This document shows positions 36,911-44,906 of a stretch of 64,000 nucleotides of DNA, piece after piece. This stretch comes from Afipia sp. GAS231 (GTDB lineage Bacteria; Pseudomonadota; Alphaproteobacteria; Rhizobiales; Xanthobacteraceae). The first letter of the stretch is position 1, and each line of letters opens with the position of its first letter. A program made the position numbers and the translations under genes. Below the pieces are notes generated by a model. The model had not been told where the DNA came from. It saw only the letters and a list, made by a program, of their open reading frames with translations, and did no database searches. Where the stretch lies: contig NZ_LT629703.1 of NCBI RefSeq assembly GCF_900103365.1, forward strand, positions 5,318,501 to 5,382,500, written 5' to 3'.

Positions 36911-37747
36911 ATGACCGCGCATGTCGAAGTGATGGACCTGGTGGCGCAGATGAAAGCGGCCGAGCAGGCGTTCGTGCTGGCCACGGTTGTCCGCACGGTG
37001 TCGGTGACGGCGGCAAAGGCCGGCGCCAAGGCGATCATCCGGCCCGATGGGACGATCGTGGCGGGGTGGATCGGCGGCGGCTGCGCGCGCGGCGCGGTGT
37101 TGAAGGCGGCGCGCGAGGCACTGGCCGACGGCGAGCCGCGCATGGTTTCGGTGCAGCCGGACGATATGCTGGCCGAACTCGGCGTCAAGCCCGGCGAGAA
37201 CCGCGATGGCATCCGCTTTGCCAGCAACATGTGTCCGAGCAAGGGAACCATGGATATCTTTGTCGAGCCGGTGCTGCCGCATCCGTCGCTGGTGGTGTTT
37301 GGCGCCAGCCCCGTGGCGATGTCGCTGGCGGCGCAGGCGCGGCAACTCGGCTATCACGTCACGCTGGCGGCGCCCGCGAATGATCTGTCTGTGGTGCCCG
37401 ATGCCGATACATTGATCGACGGCTTTGCGCTCGGCGAACTGCATCACGCCAAGCGCTTCATCGTGGTCTCGACGCAAGGCAAGGGCGACGAAGCCGCGTT
37501 GCGCGCGGCGGTTGCGACCGACGCCGCCTATCACGCCTTCGTCGGCAGCCGTCGCAAGATGACGGCGCTGCGCGAAAAGCTGGTCGCTGCCGGGGTGTCG
37601 CCGCAAGCGCTCGACCGCGTCAAGGCCCCGGCCGGGCTCGATCTCGGCGCCATCACGCCGGAAGAGATCGCGATGTCGATCCTGGCCGAAATCACCGTCG
37701 AACGGCGCAGAGGCCAGCGTGCCGCCAATGTTTCTCAAGGGAGTTGA
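36911..37747 (+). CDS. coxF: XdhC/CoxI-family protein CoxF
   Basis: 278 residues. The N-terminal XdhC/CoxI domain (FVLATVVRTVSVTAAKAGAKA, GWIGGGCARG) is joined to a Rossmann-like XdhC domain (VVFGASPVAMSLAAQARQLG). XdhC proteins bind molybdenum cofactor and deliver it to Mo-hydroxylases, so this is expected to insert or modify the MCD cofactor of CoxL. It is 9 bp upstream of coxG. Confidence 0.92.
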   Translation: MTAHVEVMDLVAQMKAAEQAFVLATVVRTVSVTAAKAGAKAIIRPDGTIVAGWIGGGCARGAVLKAAREALADGEPRMVSVQPDDMLAELGVKPGENRDGIRFASNMCPSKGTMDIFVEPVLPHPSLVVFGASPVAMSLAAQARQLGYHVTLAAPANDLSVVPDADTLIDGFALGELHHAKRFIVVSTQGKGDEAALRAAVATDAAYHAFVGSRRKMTALREKLVAAGVSPQALDRVKAPAGLDLGAITPEEIAMSILAEITVERRRGQRAANVSQGS

Positions 37748-37756
37748 AGACAGATC

Positions 37757-38215
37757 ATGCAGATGAGTGACAGCCAGCGCATCCCGGCCTCGAAGGAAAA
37801 GGTCTGGGCCGCGCTCAACGATCCCGCGATCCTCAAACAGTGCATTCCCGGCTGCGAGGCGCTCGACATGTCGTCGCCAACCGAGATGACGGCGACCGTC
37901 GTGTTCAGGGTTGGCCCGGTGAAGGCGACCTTCGGCGGCAAGGTGACCTTGTCCGATCTCGATCCGCCCAACAGCTATCGCATTTCGGGCGAGGGTTCCG
38001 GTGGCGTCGCCGGCTTCGCCAAGGGCGGCGCCACCGTGCGTCTGGAGTCCGACGGTCCCGACACCACCGTGCTGCATTACGACGTCGACGCCCAGATCGG
38101 CGGCAAGCTCGCGCAACTGGGTTCGCGGCTGATCGATTCCACCGCGAAGAAACTCGCCGGGCAGTTCTTTGCCTCGTTCGGCGAGGTGGTCGGAGGCACG
38201 GTCCCGGCCGCCTGA
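37757..38215 (+). CDS. coxG: SRPBCC-family protein CoxG
   Basis: 152 residues, CoxG/carbon monoxide dehydrogenase subunit G family. The START-like fold shows RIPASKEKVWAALNDPAILKQCIPGCE and KVTLSDLDPPNSYRI, with a C-terminal helix ending in AGQFFASF. In O. carboxidovorans CoxG helps anchor CODH at the membrane. This copy has no obvious C-terminal membrane helix, and recent work on relatives suggests a quinone-binding role. Last recognised cox gene here. Confidence 0.9.
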   Translation: MQMSDSQRIPASKEKVWAALNDPAILKQCIPGCEALDMSSPTEMTATVVFRVGPVKATFGGKVTLSDLDPPNSYRISGEGSGGVAGFAKGGATVRLESDGPDTTVLHYDVDAQIGGKLAQLGSRLIDSTAKKLAGQFFASFGEVVGGTVPAA

Positions 38216-38281
38216 TCTGCCGCAATTGCCCCGGTTTGGGTTTCGGCTATGCTGGCCGCAAAACAAACAGGGAGAAACGTG

Positions 38282-39091
38282 ATGGCCGGGCAAGACTCTT
38301 CAGATTGGCTCGGCCTGTCCGGCCGCGTCTGCGTGGTGACGGGCGGCGGTGGCGGCATCGGTCGCGCCACAGCGCTGAGCTTTGCTCAGGCAGGTGCCAG
38401 GGTCGCCGCGATCGATCGCGACGAACGCGGCCTCGAGGTCACGCACACCGAACTGCTCAAACTGGGCCGCGACCATGTCGTGTCGCCCTGCGACACGTCG
38501 AGCGCCGACAGCGTCATATCAGCGGCGGAGCAGATCGAGAAAGCGCTGGGGCCGTGCCACGTGCTGGTCAACACCGCCGCGGTGCTGCGTCCCGGCGGGC
38601 TCGATACTCTGTCTCTGGCTGAGTGGAACGCGGTGCTTGCGGTCAACCTGACCGGCTATTTCCTCTGCGCGCAGATTTTCGGCCGGCAGATGCGCGCGCA
38701 GGGCCGTGGCAGTCTGGTTCATGTGTCGTCGATCGCCGGCAGCAATGCGCAGGGCCACAGCGGCGCCTACAGCGTCAGCAAGGCCGGCGTGATCATGCTG
38801 TCGCAGCAACTGGCCAACGAATGGGGCCCGCACGGCATCCGCAGCAACGTCGTCAGCCCCGGCCTCGTCATCACGCCGATGAGCCAGTCGTTCTACGATA
38901 CGCCGGGGGTTACCGAGCGGCGCAAGGCTGTGGTGCCGATGCGGCGGATCGGCATGCCGCAGGACATGGCTAACGCCATCCTGTTCCTCGCCAGCGACCG
39001 CGCGTCCTATGTCAGCGGCGACGAGATCACCGTCGACGGCGGCTTTGTGCGAATGCTGATGAACCTGGTGCCGCGACCGGGATTCGAATGA
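38282..39091 (+). CDS. Short-chain dehydrogenase/reductase (SDR)
   Basis: 269 residues. The cofactor motif is TGGGGGIGRATAL (TGxxxGxG type), the catalytic Ser is in HVSSIAGSN, Tyr and Lys are in YSVSKAG, and a C-terminal SGDEITVDGGFV completes the fold. A NAD(P)H-dependent oxidoreductase of unknown substrate. The ATG at 38282 follows AGGGAGAAA. It starts 66 bp after coxG and may be read from the cox promoter, but no known cox gene encodes an SDR. Confidence 0.9.
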   Translation: MAGQDSSDWLGLSGRVCVVTGGGGGIGRATALSFAQAGARVAAIDRDERGLEVTHTELLKLGRDHVVSPCDTSSADSVISAAEQIEKALGPCHVLVNTAAVLRPGGLDTLSLAEWNAVLAVNLTGYFLCAQIFGRQMRAQGRGSLVHVSSIAGSNAQGHSGAYSVSKAGVIMLSQQLANEWGPHGIRSNVVSPGLVITPMSQSFYDTPGVTERRKAVVPMRRIGMPQDMANAILFLASDRASYVSGDEITVDGGFVRMLMNLVPRPGFE

Positions 39092-39123
39092 GACGCCGGC
39101 GGCGCCCGCTTGTGGGCGGCGTT

Positions 39124-39540
39124 TCAAAATGCCTTTCGGAGCCGCCACATCAGGATCGCGACGACGGCCCAGCCCACCGAGGCCGTGGCGATCGTGATCC
39201 CGAATGACATGCCGATAGGGCGGATCGATACGACAAGGGCAAAAACCAGCAGCCCAGCGCTTCCCCATGCGGCGCCGGCGGCGTCCAGCGCGGCTGCCTC
39301 GCGGCCGCGGCGCTCGCCTTGCATGCCCTTCTCACGCTTTCGCCGGCGTTCATGGGTTTCGATCATGGTGGCGCCGGCGCAGAACACCGCCGGGAATGCC
39401 AGAAACAGTCCGCCGACATCGGGACCGTACGCGTTCGCCACAACACCCGCGAAACACGTGGCCAAGCCGCCCAACGCGAAGCGGGCGACGAATTCGTACC
39501 AGCGGCTTTCCTTCAGCGCCGACCATTTGAAACCGATCAT
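39124..39540 (-). CDS. Small membrane protein, DUF3147-like (second of a pair)
   Basis: 138 residues with about four hydrophobic segments (FALGGLATCFAGVVANAY, GGLFLAFPAVFCAGATMI, WGSAGLLVFALVVSI, ITIATASVGWAVVAI) and a charged loop THERRRKREKGM in the middle. It has the same GLFLAFPAV core as the adjacent upstream gene, so the two look like distant paralogues that may work together. Function unknown. Its neighbours are stress-response genes. Confidence 0.8.
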   Translation of the reverse strand: MIGFKWSALKESRWYEFVARFALGGLATCFAGVVANAYGPDVGGLFLAFPAVFCAGATMIETHERRRKREKGMQGERRGREAAALDAAGAAWGSAGLLVFALVVSIRPIGMSFGITIATASVGWAVVAILMWRLRKAF

Positions 39541-39544
39541 GGGC

Positions 39545-39862
39545 CTACCCGGCGATCAGGTGCAGGAGGCCGAACGAGGCTCCAAGCCAGACGAGAATGG
39601 CTGTCGAGCTGGCCGCCCATGCACGCGATTGCAGGCGCATCAGAAGCTGGCACGTCGTCACGCTGAACAGCGCAAACGCAATGGCGCCGATCGCCATGGA
39701 TCGGGCTTCCGTCGCCACATAGCCGAAGCCATGCTCGGAAAAGGCGAGGGCGAGCGTTGCCAGGGCGACCGATGGCGCTGCGCCGAACAGCCCGGCAAAG
39801 CTCTTGGGCCGCAACACATCGCCCAGCAGCGCAAAGATCGAAACCGCCAGCCCGCCGGCCAT
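39545..39862 (-). CDS. Small membrane protein, DUF3147-like (first of a pair)
   Basis: About 105 residues with three to four membrane helices (MAGGLAVSIFALLGD, SVALATLALAF, SMAIGAIAFALFSV, ILVWLGASFGLLHLIAG) and the motif DVLRPKSFAGLFGAAPSVA. The frame opens to ATG 39970, but that longer N-terminus is hydrophilic, lacks a ribosome site and would overlap the divergent PAP2 gene. The EcfG-like boxes at 39886-39909 also imply a start near 39862 or TTG 39871. It is 4 bp upstream of the second DUF3147 gene. Confidence 0.75.
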   Translation of the reverse strand: MAGGLAVSIFALLGDVLRPKSFAGLFGAAPSVALATLALAFSEHGFGYVATEARSMAIGAIAFALFSVTTCQLLMRLQSRAWAASSTAILVWLGASFGLLHLIAG

Positions 39863-39885
39863 GAAGCGCAATAGATGTCCAGTTA

Positions 39886-39909
39886 AACGAACTCTCGGTC
39901 CTGGGTTCC
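39886..39909 (-). promoter_or_regulatory. EcfG-like promoter for the DUF3147 pair
   Basis: On the minus strand GGAAC, 15 bases, CGTT, one base shorter than the preferred spacing. It ends about 20 bp before the chosen start of the first DUF3147 gene. An alternative GGAAC-N16-GGTT lies at 39926-39950 on the same strand. Confidence 0.45.
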
Positions 39910-39923
39910 TCCGCCCGGTGCCG

Positions 39924-39948
39924 GGAACCGGCGTTCGGATGCGGCGTT
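39924..39948 (+). promoter_or_regulatory. EcfG promoter for the PAP2 gene (probably leaderless mRNA)
   Basis: GGAAC, 16 bases, CGTT: full EcfG consensus. The -10 box ends 8 bp before the ATG at 39957, so the expected transcription start falls on or next to that ATG. The GTTCC at 39946-39950 makes the reverse strand read GGAAC-N16-GGTT, so a second, divergent promoter overlaps this one. Confidence 0.65.
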
Positions 39949-39956
39949 CCTGATCT

Positions 39957-40505
39957 ATGCCTGTGACCATCCGGCCAACCTCGGCGGACGTAAAGATTGC
40001 GCATGCGGTCGCGCGTCACACCGACCGGCAAACCGAGCGAGTATCAGAAGCGCTAACCTGGGGAGCCGACGAGCACGTCCTGTGCGCCGCCGCCGGGCTC
40101 TGGTGGCTTTACGCGCGCATGCAGCCGCGTCAACGCGAGGCCGCCAATCACGTCCTGCTGACCACCCTGGCCGCGACCGCGTTGCCGCATCTCCTGAAGG
40201 GCATCTTCGATCAGCGGCGACCCGACCGGCTGACCGTGCTCGGCCATCTGCACGGCATTCCAATCTCCGGCAAGCCGCTGGACGCTTTTCCTTCAGGTCA
40301 CGCCATTCACGTCGGCGCCATCGCGTCGGCCGCCAGCGAATTGCCGCGCCGGCAGCATCTCGCCGTGTGGGGCCTGAGCGGTGGACTGCTGCTTACACGC
40401 ATCGTGATGCTCGCCCATTGGACCAGCGACGTCGCATGCGGTCTTGCGATCGGAGTCCTGCTCGAACGGTCGCTGCGAAAGTTCACGGGCTTCGGCAAAA
40501 AGTAG
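39957..40505 (+). CDS. PAP2-family phosphatase
   Basis: 182 residues, membrane-bound type 2 phosphatidic acid phosphatase fold. The three-part active site is KGIFDQRRPDR, AFPSGHAIHVG and TRIVMLAHWTSDV (conserved Lys, Arg-Pro, Ser-Gly-His, Arg, His). It acts on phospholipid- or polyprenyl-phosphates on the outer face of the inner membrane; the exact substrate is unknown. The EcfG promoter directly before it implies a stress-time role, and the start ATG would lie at the 5' end of the mRNA. Confidence 0.9.
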   Translation: MPVTIRPTSADVKIAHAVARHTDRQTERVSEALTWGADEHVLCAAAGLWWLYARMQPRQREAANHVLLTTLAATALPHLLKGIFDQRRPDRLTVLGHLHGIPISGKPLDAFPSGHAIHVGAIASAASELPRRQHLAVWGLSGGLLLTRIVMLAHWTSDVACGLAIGVLLERSLRKFTGFGKK

Positions 40506-40508
40506 AAA

Positions 40509-40534
40509 CCGCTCCCGCGCGTCAGCGGGAGCGG
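40509..40534 (-). terminator. Hairpin between PAP2 and the ferritin locus
   Basis: CCGCTCCCGC / GCGGGAGCGG with a 6-nt loop, a 10-bp perfect stem. On the minus strand it is followed by TTTCTACTTTTT, so it should end minus-strand transcripts from the ferritin gene. On the plus strand there is no T run. Confidence 0.7.
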
Positions 40535-40555
40535 CTCTATTACATTCGGTTCTCG

Positions 40556-40705
40556 TTACTTGCGGTTCTTGTCGAGCGCCTCGGCCATTTCGAGATGATG
40601 CTGGAGCGCTGGCAGCGTTTTGCCGGCCCAATCCTTCAGGGCGTTGTTGTTGCCGCCCTTGGCGTAGCGTTCGAACAGCGACACCGCATCATGTTCGATG
40701 CTCCT
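40556..40705 (-). pseudogene. C-terminal remnant of a DUF4142 gene
   Basis: The 49 codons directly after the ferritin stop, in the same frame, encode FERYAKGG, ALKDWAGKTLPALQ and HHLEMAEALDKNRK, the C-terminal end of DUF4142 proteins, and end at TAA 40556. DUF4142 genes are often beside YciE-type ferritins in Rhizobiales. The first about 120 codons are missing and no good start is present, so this is a relic of a deletion that joined the 3' end of one gene to its neighbour. Confidence 0.7.
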
Positions 40706-41197
40706 TCAAGCGGCGGCTTCGTAGTTGACCGCGGTTTCCGCGATCTTCGTCAGGGTATCGTCCGTTTTCCTCTCCTCGGCCAAGGTCTGGTCGAGCAGCT
40801 TGGCTGCTTGCGGCATGTTCAGTTTTCCAGCCCAGGCCTTCAGCGTGCCATAACGCGAGATTTCGTAATGTTCGACGGCTTGCGCGGCTGCCAGCAGGCC
40901 GGCGTCCAGTGCCGGGGTGCCGGCATATTCTTCCATGACTTCCTTACCTTCATCGAGAATGCCTTCGATCGCATCGCATTTCTTGCCGCGCGCCGCCTTG
41001 CCCAACAGCTCGAAGATCTGTTCCAACCGCTCGATCTGGCCTTCGGTCTCGTCGTGGTGCTTTTCGAAAGCGGACCGCAGCTTGTCGGACTGAGCCGCCT
41101 TCGCCATTTTCGGCAGCGCCTTGAGGATCTGCTTTTCAGCGTAGTAGATGTCTTTCAGGGTATCGAGGAACAGGTCGTTGAGGTTGGCTTCGGTCAT
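40706..41197 (-). CDS. YciE-type ferritin-like protein (DUF892)
   Basis: 163 residues forming a four-helix bundle of the YciE/YciF family. Ferritin-like metal ligands are the Glu and His of DTLKDIYYAEKQ, KHHDETEGQIERLEQIFELL and AAAQAVEHYEISRYGTL. The family is induced by stress; its iron function is inferred. The ATG at 41197 (MTEANLNDLF) follows AGGA. An EcfG consensus promoter lies 41 bp upstream. The stop TGA is followed in frame by a DUF4142 remnant. Confidence 0.9.
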   Translation of the reverse strand: MTEANLNDLFLDTLKDIYYAEKQILKALPKMAKAAQSDKLRSAFEKHHDETEGQIERLEQIFELLGKAARGKKCDAIEGILDEGKEVMEEYAGTPALDAGLLAAAQAVEHYEISRYGTLKAWAGKLNMPQAAKLLDQTLAEERKTDDTLTKIAETAVNYEAAA

Positions 41198-41237
41198 CGC
41201 AGGAATCCTTCGCGGGAGTTGATGTTGCGGCCGATCA

Positions 41238-41262
41238 ACGGTTATTGAATGCATTCGTTCCT
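41238..41262 (-). promoter_or_regulatory. EcfG promoter for the YciE-type ferritin
   Basis: Minus strand GGAAC, 16 bases, CGTT: an exact EcfG consensus, leaving a leader of about 35 bases before ATG 41197. Confidence 0.8.
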
Positions 41263-41404
41263 ATGCGGTGAGGTCTTCCCAGATTTCGGGAAGTGTGTCG
41301 GCCGTAGTGAGGTCGATCTGCTCGGTATAGCGAAGCCGGTACATGGTCATCAGCCCGTCGTGGCCCTCGTCCGAGGATTCGAGCCCAAAATTTTCACATT
41401 CGCG

Positions 41405-41430
41405 GGAACCTGCAATGACCGGTGGCGGTT
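41405..41430 (+). promoter_or_regulatory. Weak EcfG-like promoter for the small-protein genes
   Basis: GGAAC, 17 bases, GGTT (one mismatch to CGTT). It is about 140 bp upstream of the small gene at 41572. The gap 41263-41571 holds no gene that I can support. Confidence 0.35.
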
Positions 41431-41571
41431 GACCGTTGCGGCAGCCGACCTGCCGCACCCCGTGACGGCCCTGGCTCCTCCCCCGAAGCTGGGGCCGTAT
41501 CTTTCTCTGCCCCCGTTTCTGCCGAGGAACCATTTGATCGTGATCGCTTTTGCTCATCTTGGAGGTGCAAC

Positions 41572-41727
41572 ATGAGCAAGGAAGCGACGAAAGACGATTC
41601 CCGACGGCAGAGCGGTGGCTCTCACTCACAGACAAACGAGCCTTGGAAGGGTAATCCGGAAAAGGAACAGCGCTCCGGCACGAAGAAGTCGGACCCGGAC
41701 AAATGGCAGGAAACCAACACGCACTGA
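41572..41727 (+). CDS. Small hydrophilic protein of unknown function
   Basis: 51 residues, highly charged and rich in Ser, Gln, Lys and Asp, without hydrophobic segments (MSKEATKDDSRRQSGG...), so probably disordered. The ATG at 41572 has a near-perfect GGAGGTG site six bases upstream, the main evidence that it is real. It resembles in composition the small protein at 58779. It is 21 bp upstream of the next small gene and likely co-transcribed with it. Confidence 0.65.
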   Translation: MSKEATKDDSRRQSGGSHSQTNEPWKGNPEKEQRSGTKKSDPDKWQETNTH

Positions 41728-41748
41728 GCAACGCTGGAGGAGAATGAA

Positions 41749-41964
41749 ATGACAGATGCTCGAGTTGGGCAGCCCTTGTCGACCGAGGAAGTGAAAATCC
41801 GGGAGGCCGCTGATCAAAACTACAGGGAATTGGAAGGCGAATTGATCCCGGGGGCGCGGCCCCTCGACAAGCTGCTCGACGCGCTGCGTGCGAGAACGCG
41901 GGAGGCGCCGCTTCAGGCCCTTGCGGTAGCCTTCATTCTTGGCGCGATGGCGGTGCGGCGCTAG
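41749..41964 (+). CDS. Small membrane-anchored protein, DUF883-like in layout
   Basis: 71 residues. The N-terminal half is charged and helical (STEEVKIREAADQNYRELEGE), and the C-terminus is one membrane helix (LQALAVAFILGAMAVRR). ElaB/YqjD-type ribosome-anchoring proteins (DUF883) have this layout, ending in a helix plus arginines; similarity is by shape only. The ATG at 41749 follows GGAGGAGAATGAA. A strong terminator follows the gene. Confidence 0.7.
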   Translation: MTDARVGQPLSTEEVKIREAADQNYRELEGELIPGARPLDKLLDALRARTREAPLQALAVAFILGAMAVRR

Positions 41965-41983
41965 CCAGACGCGGTATCCGAGA

Positions 41984-42014
41984 AAAAGCCGACGGGCGTG
42001 ACGCCGTCGGCTTT
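41984..42014 (+). terminator. Rho-independent terminator after the small-protein genes
   Basis: AAAAAGCCGACGG / CCGTCGGCTTTT with loop GCGTGACG, followed by TTTTCC. The A-rich left side and T-rich right side make it symmetric, but there is no opposing gene close by. Confidence 0.9.
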
Positions 42015-42672
42015 TCCTTGCGACTGCCGGCCCGGCGTCCGGTTCTGTCGCAATTCCGCACTGATACTGCGGCCGGATGGTTAATCGAAAGTTAAGATGT
42101 CAATTCGTGGTTATACGGTCTCGGCGAGCGCGGCCTCGTACTTGAGTTCATTTGCGGGAAGGACGGGTGGCGTCGGTCAGATCCTCGCCACCAGTTAGAA
42201 CGGCGCGCGGCAATTGAACCGGGCGGGTGAAGTCCAAAGCGCCGTTGGTCGTCGAGGCGATTCCGTAAAGCGCCGGCAAAAGCGCGGCGCCCTCGGTGCA
42301 CGAGTCGGGTCGCCTCGCAATGACAAAATGGCGGCAATGCCTGCGACAAAGTAACCCGACGGGCAAATCAGAAAAAGTCAGTCCAGCCCTTCGCATAAAA
42401 ATAAAGTTGTGGCGCCGTCGGGCAAATCAGTCGTTTAACTTCGCCCGTCTCGCGGCAACAAGAGGGGCGATCGCGATCGTCACGACGTGCGGTGGGATGC
42501 GGTGGACGCGGGGCTGCGACTGACGAGCGCGGCTTTTGCGTACGGCGAAGTCGTTTGGGTTCGACGCCCCGATGCAGGCGTCAAGTTCGAGGGCGGCCAA
42601 CGCTGCCCGAGGGCGATGGTGTCACGAAAAGCAGGGTCACCAGGACGATCTCGTATAAGCCGTAAAGCCATT

Positions 42673-42784
42673 GCGCAGGGAAGGCCGGATGCCTCCGCCA
42701 AACCTGTATGCTTGCGTGCACCATTCTGTTGCAACTATCGCACGCAAGACCGCGGGTGCGGCGCGCACCCGGTCTTCCCTGCGC
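42673..42784 (+). ncRNA. Structured core of element G, copy 1 (candidate RNA)
   Basis: Folds as an outer helix GCGCAGGGAAG (42673-42683) with CTTCCCTGCGC (42774-42784), enclosing CGGA/TCCG, CTTGCGTGC (42711-42719) with GCACGCAAG (42740-42748), and CGGGTGCG (42753-42760) with CGCACCCG (42764-42771). Compared with the second copy (59187-59299), at least five pairs change on both sides with pairing kept. It is a candidate structured RNA or folded DNA element; no transcription evidence is available. Confidence 0.55.
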
Positions 42785-42870
42785 CCTCTTATTGGAGAGG
42801 GCGAGGTTACGAGCAAAACTTCGGGCAGAACATGCCGCGAGATCGCGAAGTCGTATTCAGACCTATCAAC

Positions 42871-43015
42871 GTCATTGCCTGCAACAAACGCAAAGCGTTT
42901 GTGCAAGGGAGCGAAGCGACGCGGCAATCCAGCTTGCGGCACAAAGTAAGGCTGGATTGCTTCGCGGAGCCTGTCATCGGGCGCGCATTCGCGCGACCCG
43001 TTGGCTCGCAATGAC
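42871..43015. repeat. Palindromic repeat, family D (copy 2), longer variant
   Basis: GTCATTGC ... GCAATGAC ends with AATCCAGCTTG / TAAGGCTGGATT inner arms. It forms the right end of the long element G, as family D does in the second copy. Confidence 0.75.
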
Positions 43016-43042
43016 GGGGAGAGGCCGAGCATTCCCACAGCA

Positions 43043-43143
43043 GTCATCACCCGCGAAGGCGGGTGATCCAGTATTCCAGAGAATTTGATGATGGAATCGA
43101 TAAGCCGCGGCGTACTGGATCCCCCGCCTCCGCGGGGGATGAC
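43043..43143. repeat. Palindromic intergenic repeat, family F-like (copy 2)
   Basis: GTCATCACCCGCGAAGGCGGGTGATCCAGTA ... TACTGGATCCCCCGCCTCCGCGGGGGATGAC, a long imperfect inverted repeat, described here by its ends only. CACCCGCGAAGGCGGGTG is an inner hairpin. It ends 11 bp before the prs stop codon and may terminate prs. Confidence 0.8.
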
Positions 43144-43153
43144 AACCAGAACC

Positions 43154-44107
43154 TCAGTCGAACAGGCTCGACACCGACTCTTCCGACGCGGTGCGGCTGA
43201 TGGCTTCGCCGATCAGGGGCGCGATCGGCAGCGTGCGGATGTTGGCGGCCTTGTTGACCGCTTCCGTCGGCAAGATCGAGTCGGTGATGACGAGCTCTTT
43301 CATCTTGGAAGAGGCGATGCGGGCCGCAGCGCCGCCGGACAGCACGCCGTGCGAGATGTAGGCGTAGACTTCCTTGGCGCCGTTGTTGATCAGCGCGTCG
43401 GCCGCGTTCACCAGCGTGCCGCCGGAATCGACGATGTCGTCGACCAGGATGCAGGTATAGCCCGCGACCTCGCCGATCACGTTCATCACTTCGGATTCGC
43501 CGGCGCGTTCGCGGCGCTTGTCGATGATGGCGAGCGGGGTGTTGATGCGCTTGGCGAGGCCGCGTGCGCGGACCACGCCGCCGACGTCAGGCGATACCAC
43601 CATGACATTGGCGAGGTCGAAGCGTTCCTTGATATCGCGCACCATGACCGGCGAGGCGAAAAGATTGTCGACCGGAATATCGAAAAAGCCCTGGATTTGG
43701 TTGGCATGCAGGTCGAGCGTCATGACGCGGTCGACGCCGGCATGCGTGATCAGGTTGGCGACCAGCTTGGCCGAAATCGGCGCGCGCGAGCCGACCTTGC
43801 GGTCCTGCCTGGCGTAGCCGAAGTAGGGGATGACAGCGGTGATGCGGCGCGCGGAAGCCCGGCGCAGCGCGTCGGTGATGATCAGGAGTTCCATCAGGTG
43901 GTCGTTGGCCGGGAACGACGTCGACTGGATGATGAAGACGTCGGAGCCGCGGACGTTTTCCTGGATCTCGACGAAAATTTCCATGTCCGCAAACCGGCGG
44001 ACGACCGCCTTGGTCAGGGACAGGCCGAGCCCGTTGGCGATTTCCTGGGCGAGCGCCGGATTGGAGTTGCCGGCGACCAGCTTGATCGAGCCGTTCTTGG
44101 CCGACAT
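43154..44107 (-). CDS. prs: Ribose-phosphate pyrophosphokinase (PRPP synthase)
   Basis: Makes PRPP from ribose 5-phosphate and ATP for nucleotide, His and Trp synthesis. 317 residues, class I size. Landmarks are the N-terminal [16 protein letters not shown], the flexible-loop region with Lys/Arg ([17 protein letters not shown]), the PRPP-binding [14 protein letters not shown], and [15 protein letters not shown]. The ATG at 44107 follows a GAGGAGAAG site; the frame upstream to 44266 is not conserved in type. Confidence 0.96.
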   Translation of the reverse strand: MSAKNGSIKLVAGNSNPALAQEIANGLGLSLTKAVVRRFADMEIFVEIQENVRGSDVFIIQSTSFPANDHLMELLIITDALRRASARRITAVIPYFGYARQDRKVGSRAPISAKLVANLITHAGVDRVMTLDLHANQIQGFFDIPVDNLFASPVMVRDIKERFDLANVMVVSPDVGGVVRARGLAKRINTPLAIIDKRRERAGESEVMNVIGEVAGYTCILVDDIVDSGGTLVNAADALINNGAKEVYAYISHGVLSGGAAARIASSKMKELVITDSILPTEAVNKAANIRTLPIAPLIGEAISRTASEESVSSLFD

Positions 44108-44279
44108 TGACGCTTCTCCTCGCGCCTTGCTGGATACGACGTTCAGCATATCGAGAATTCCTCGGAACCGGCGCGTTTCGACGAGCGAGGAGATATCAGG
44201 CAGGCGGCTCGGCTGGCAACCCATTGCCCCGGTTTTCCCGGGCAAAAATAGGCCGTTACGGGACAATTCGGGGGTATTA

Positions 44280-44906
44280 TTACTGGCCGGTATAGCTCAG
44301 CGCCGCGACGCCAAATGCACCCTCCGCGGGTGCCGCCGGCTCCGTGCTCGCGACCGCCGGCCCGCGGCGGCCCGGGGCAGGGGCGGGCGCCGGCGTCGCG
44401 TCAGGCGTGCCGCTGATCATGTTGCTCAGCCCGCTCAGGCCGGCTTGCGCGATTTTCCGCAACAGCAGGTCGTCGGCCGCCGCCCAGGCGTCGCGTCCGG
44501 CCTTGCCGGCCGGCTCCTCGCCGGAGAGCCGCAACGCGCGCTGCTGGTTGTTGTCATAGACGTCCCAGACCCAGGCGATCACGGCCTTGCCGCGAACCAC
44601 CTGCGCCGAGAGATAGCTGCGCACGCGGTAGGACGCGCCGCCCTCGCGCGAGACGATCGAGAGGTTGCGAAGCTTCGACTCGGAGTCGAGAACGCCGACC
44701 ATGCGGTCGAACACTTGCGGCGGCGGGCCGTCGATCGATTCGAAGGCCACGGTGGGGCCGCTGCCGGGACCGGGCGCCATTGCGAACGAGCCGCTGGCGG
44801 CACCCCCGCCGGCGCAGCCGCCGAGCGCGGAGGACACGACCAGCAGCACCGCGGCGATCATCGCGCGCGGAATTCGCAGGCACAGGGCTGTGATGACGTC
44901 CCTCAT
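44280..44906 (-). CDS. Lipoprotein of unknown function
   Basis: 208 residues. A type II signal peptide with lipobox SALGGC places the lipidated Cys near residue 31. The central part ([47 protein letters not shown]) is conserved in type in Bradyrhizobium. The C-terminus is Ala/Pro-rich and low in complexity. It is probably a membrane-anchored periplasmic protein; no catalytic motif is seen. It lies between prs and pgeF on the same strand. Confidence 0.85.
   Translation of the reverse strand: MRDVITALCLRIPRAMIAAVLLVVSSALGGCAGGGAASGSFAMAPGPGSGPTVAFESIDGPPPQVFDRMVGVLDSESKLRNLSIVSREGGASYRVRSYLSAQVVRGKAVIAWVWDVYDNNQQRALRLSGEEPAGKAGRDAWAAADDLLLRKIAQAGLSGLSNMISGTPDATPAPAPAPGRRGPAVASTEPAAPAEGAFGVAALSYTGQ

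Larger units (their letters stand above)
42350..43015 (+). repeat. Long non-coding repeated element, family G (copy 1)
   Basis: About 0.67 kb without a credible gene, in a 1.19-kb gene-free region (41965-43153). It opens with two copies of the motif GACGGGCAAATCA or CGTCGGGCAAATCA (about 42357 and 42420), includes GGGATGCGGTGGACGCGG (42491-42508) and GCGTACGGC (42538), then a structured core (42673-42784), and ends in a family D palindrome. The same order of parts recurs inverted at 59029-59738. Stretches 42015-42349 and 43016-43042 show no gene. Confidence 0.8.

Noticed and set aside
41261..41400. Possible short minus-strand peptide (C-terminus YRLRYTEQIDL) before the ferritin gene
   Set aside because: Frame is protein-like for about 40 residues, but there is no clear start or ribosome site and it overlaps the EcfG promoter; kept out as unsupported.
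42487..43014. 175-codon plus-strand frame in the gene-free region
   Set aside because: It lies wholly in the long repeated element; Cys/Arg-rich with no ribosome site. Frames of this kind are typical false predictions from Bradyrhizobium repeats.
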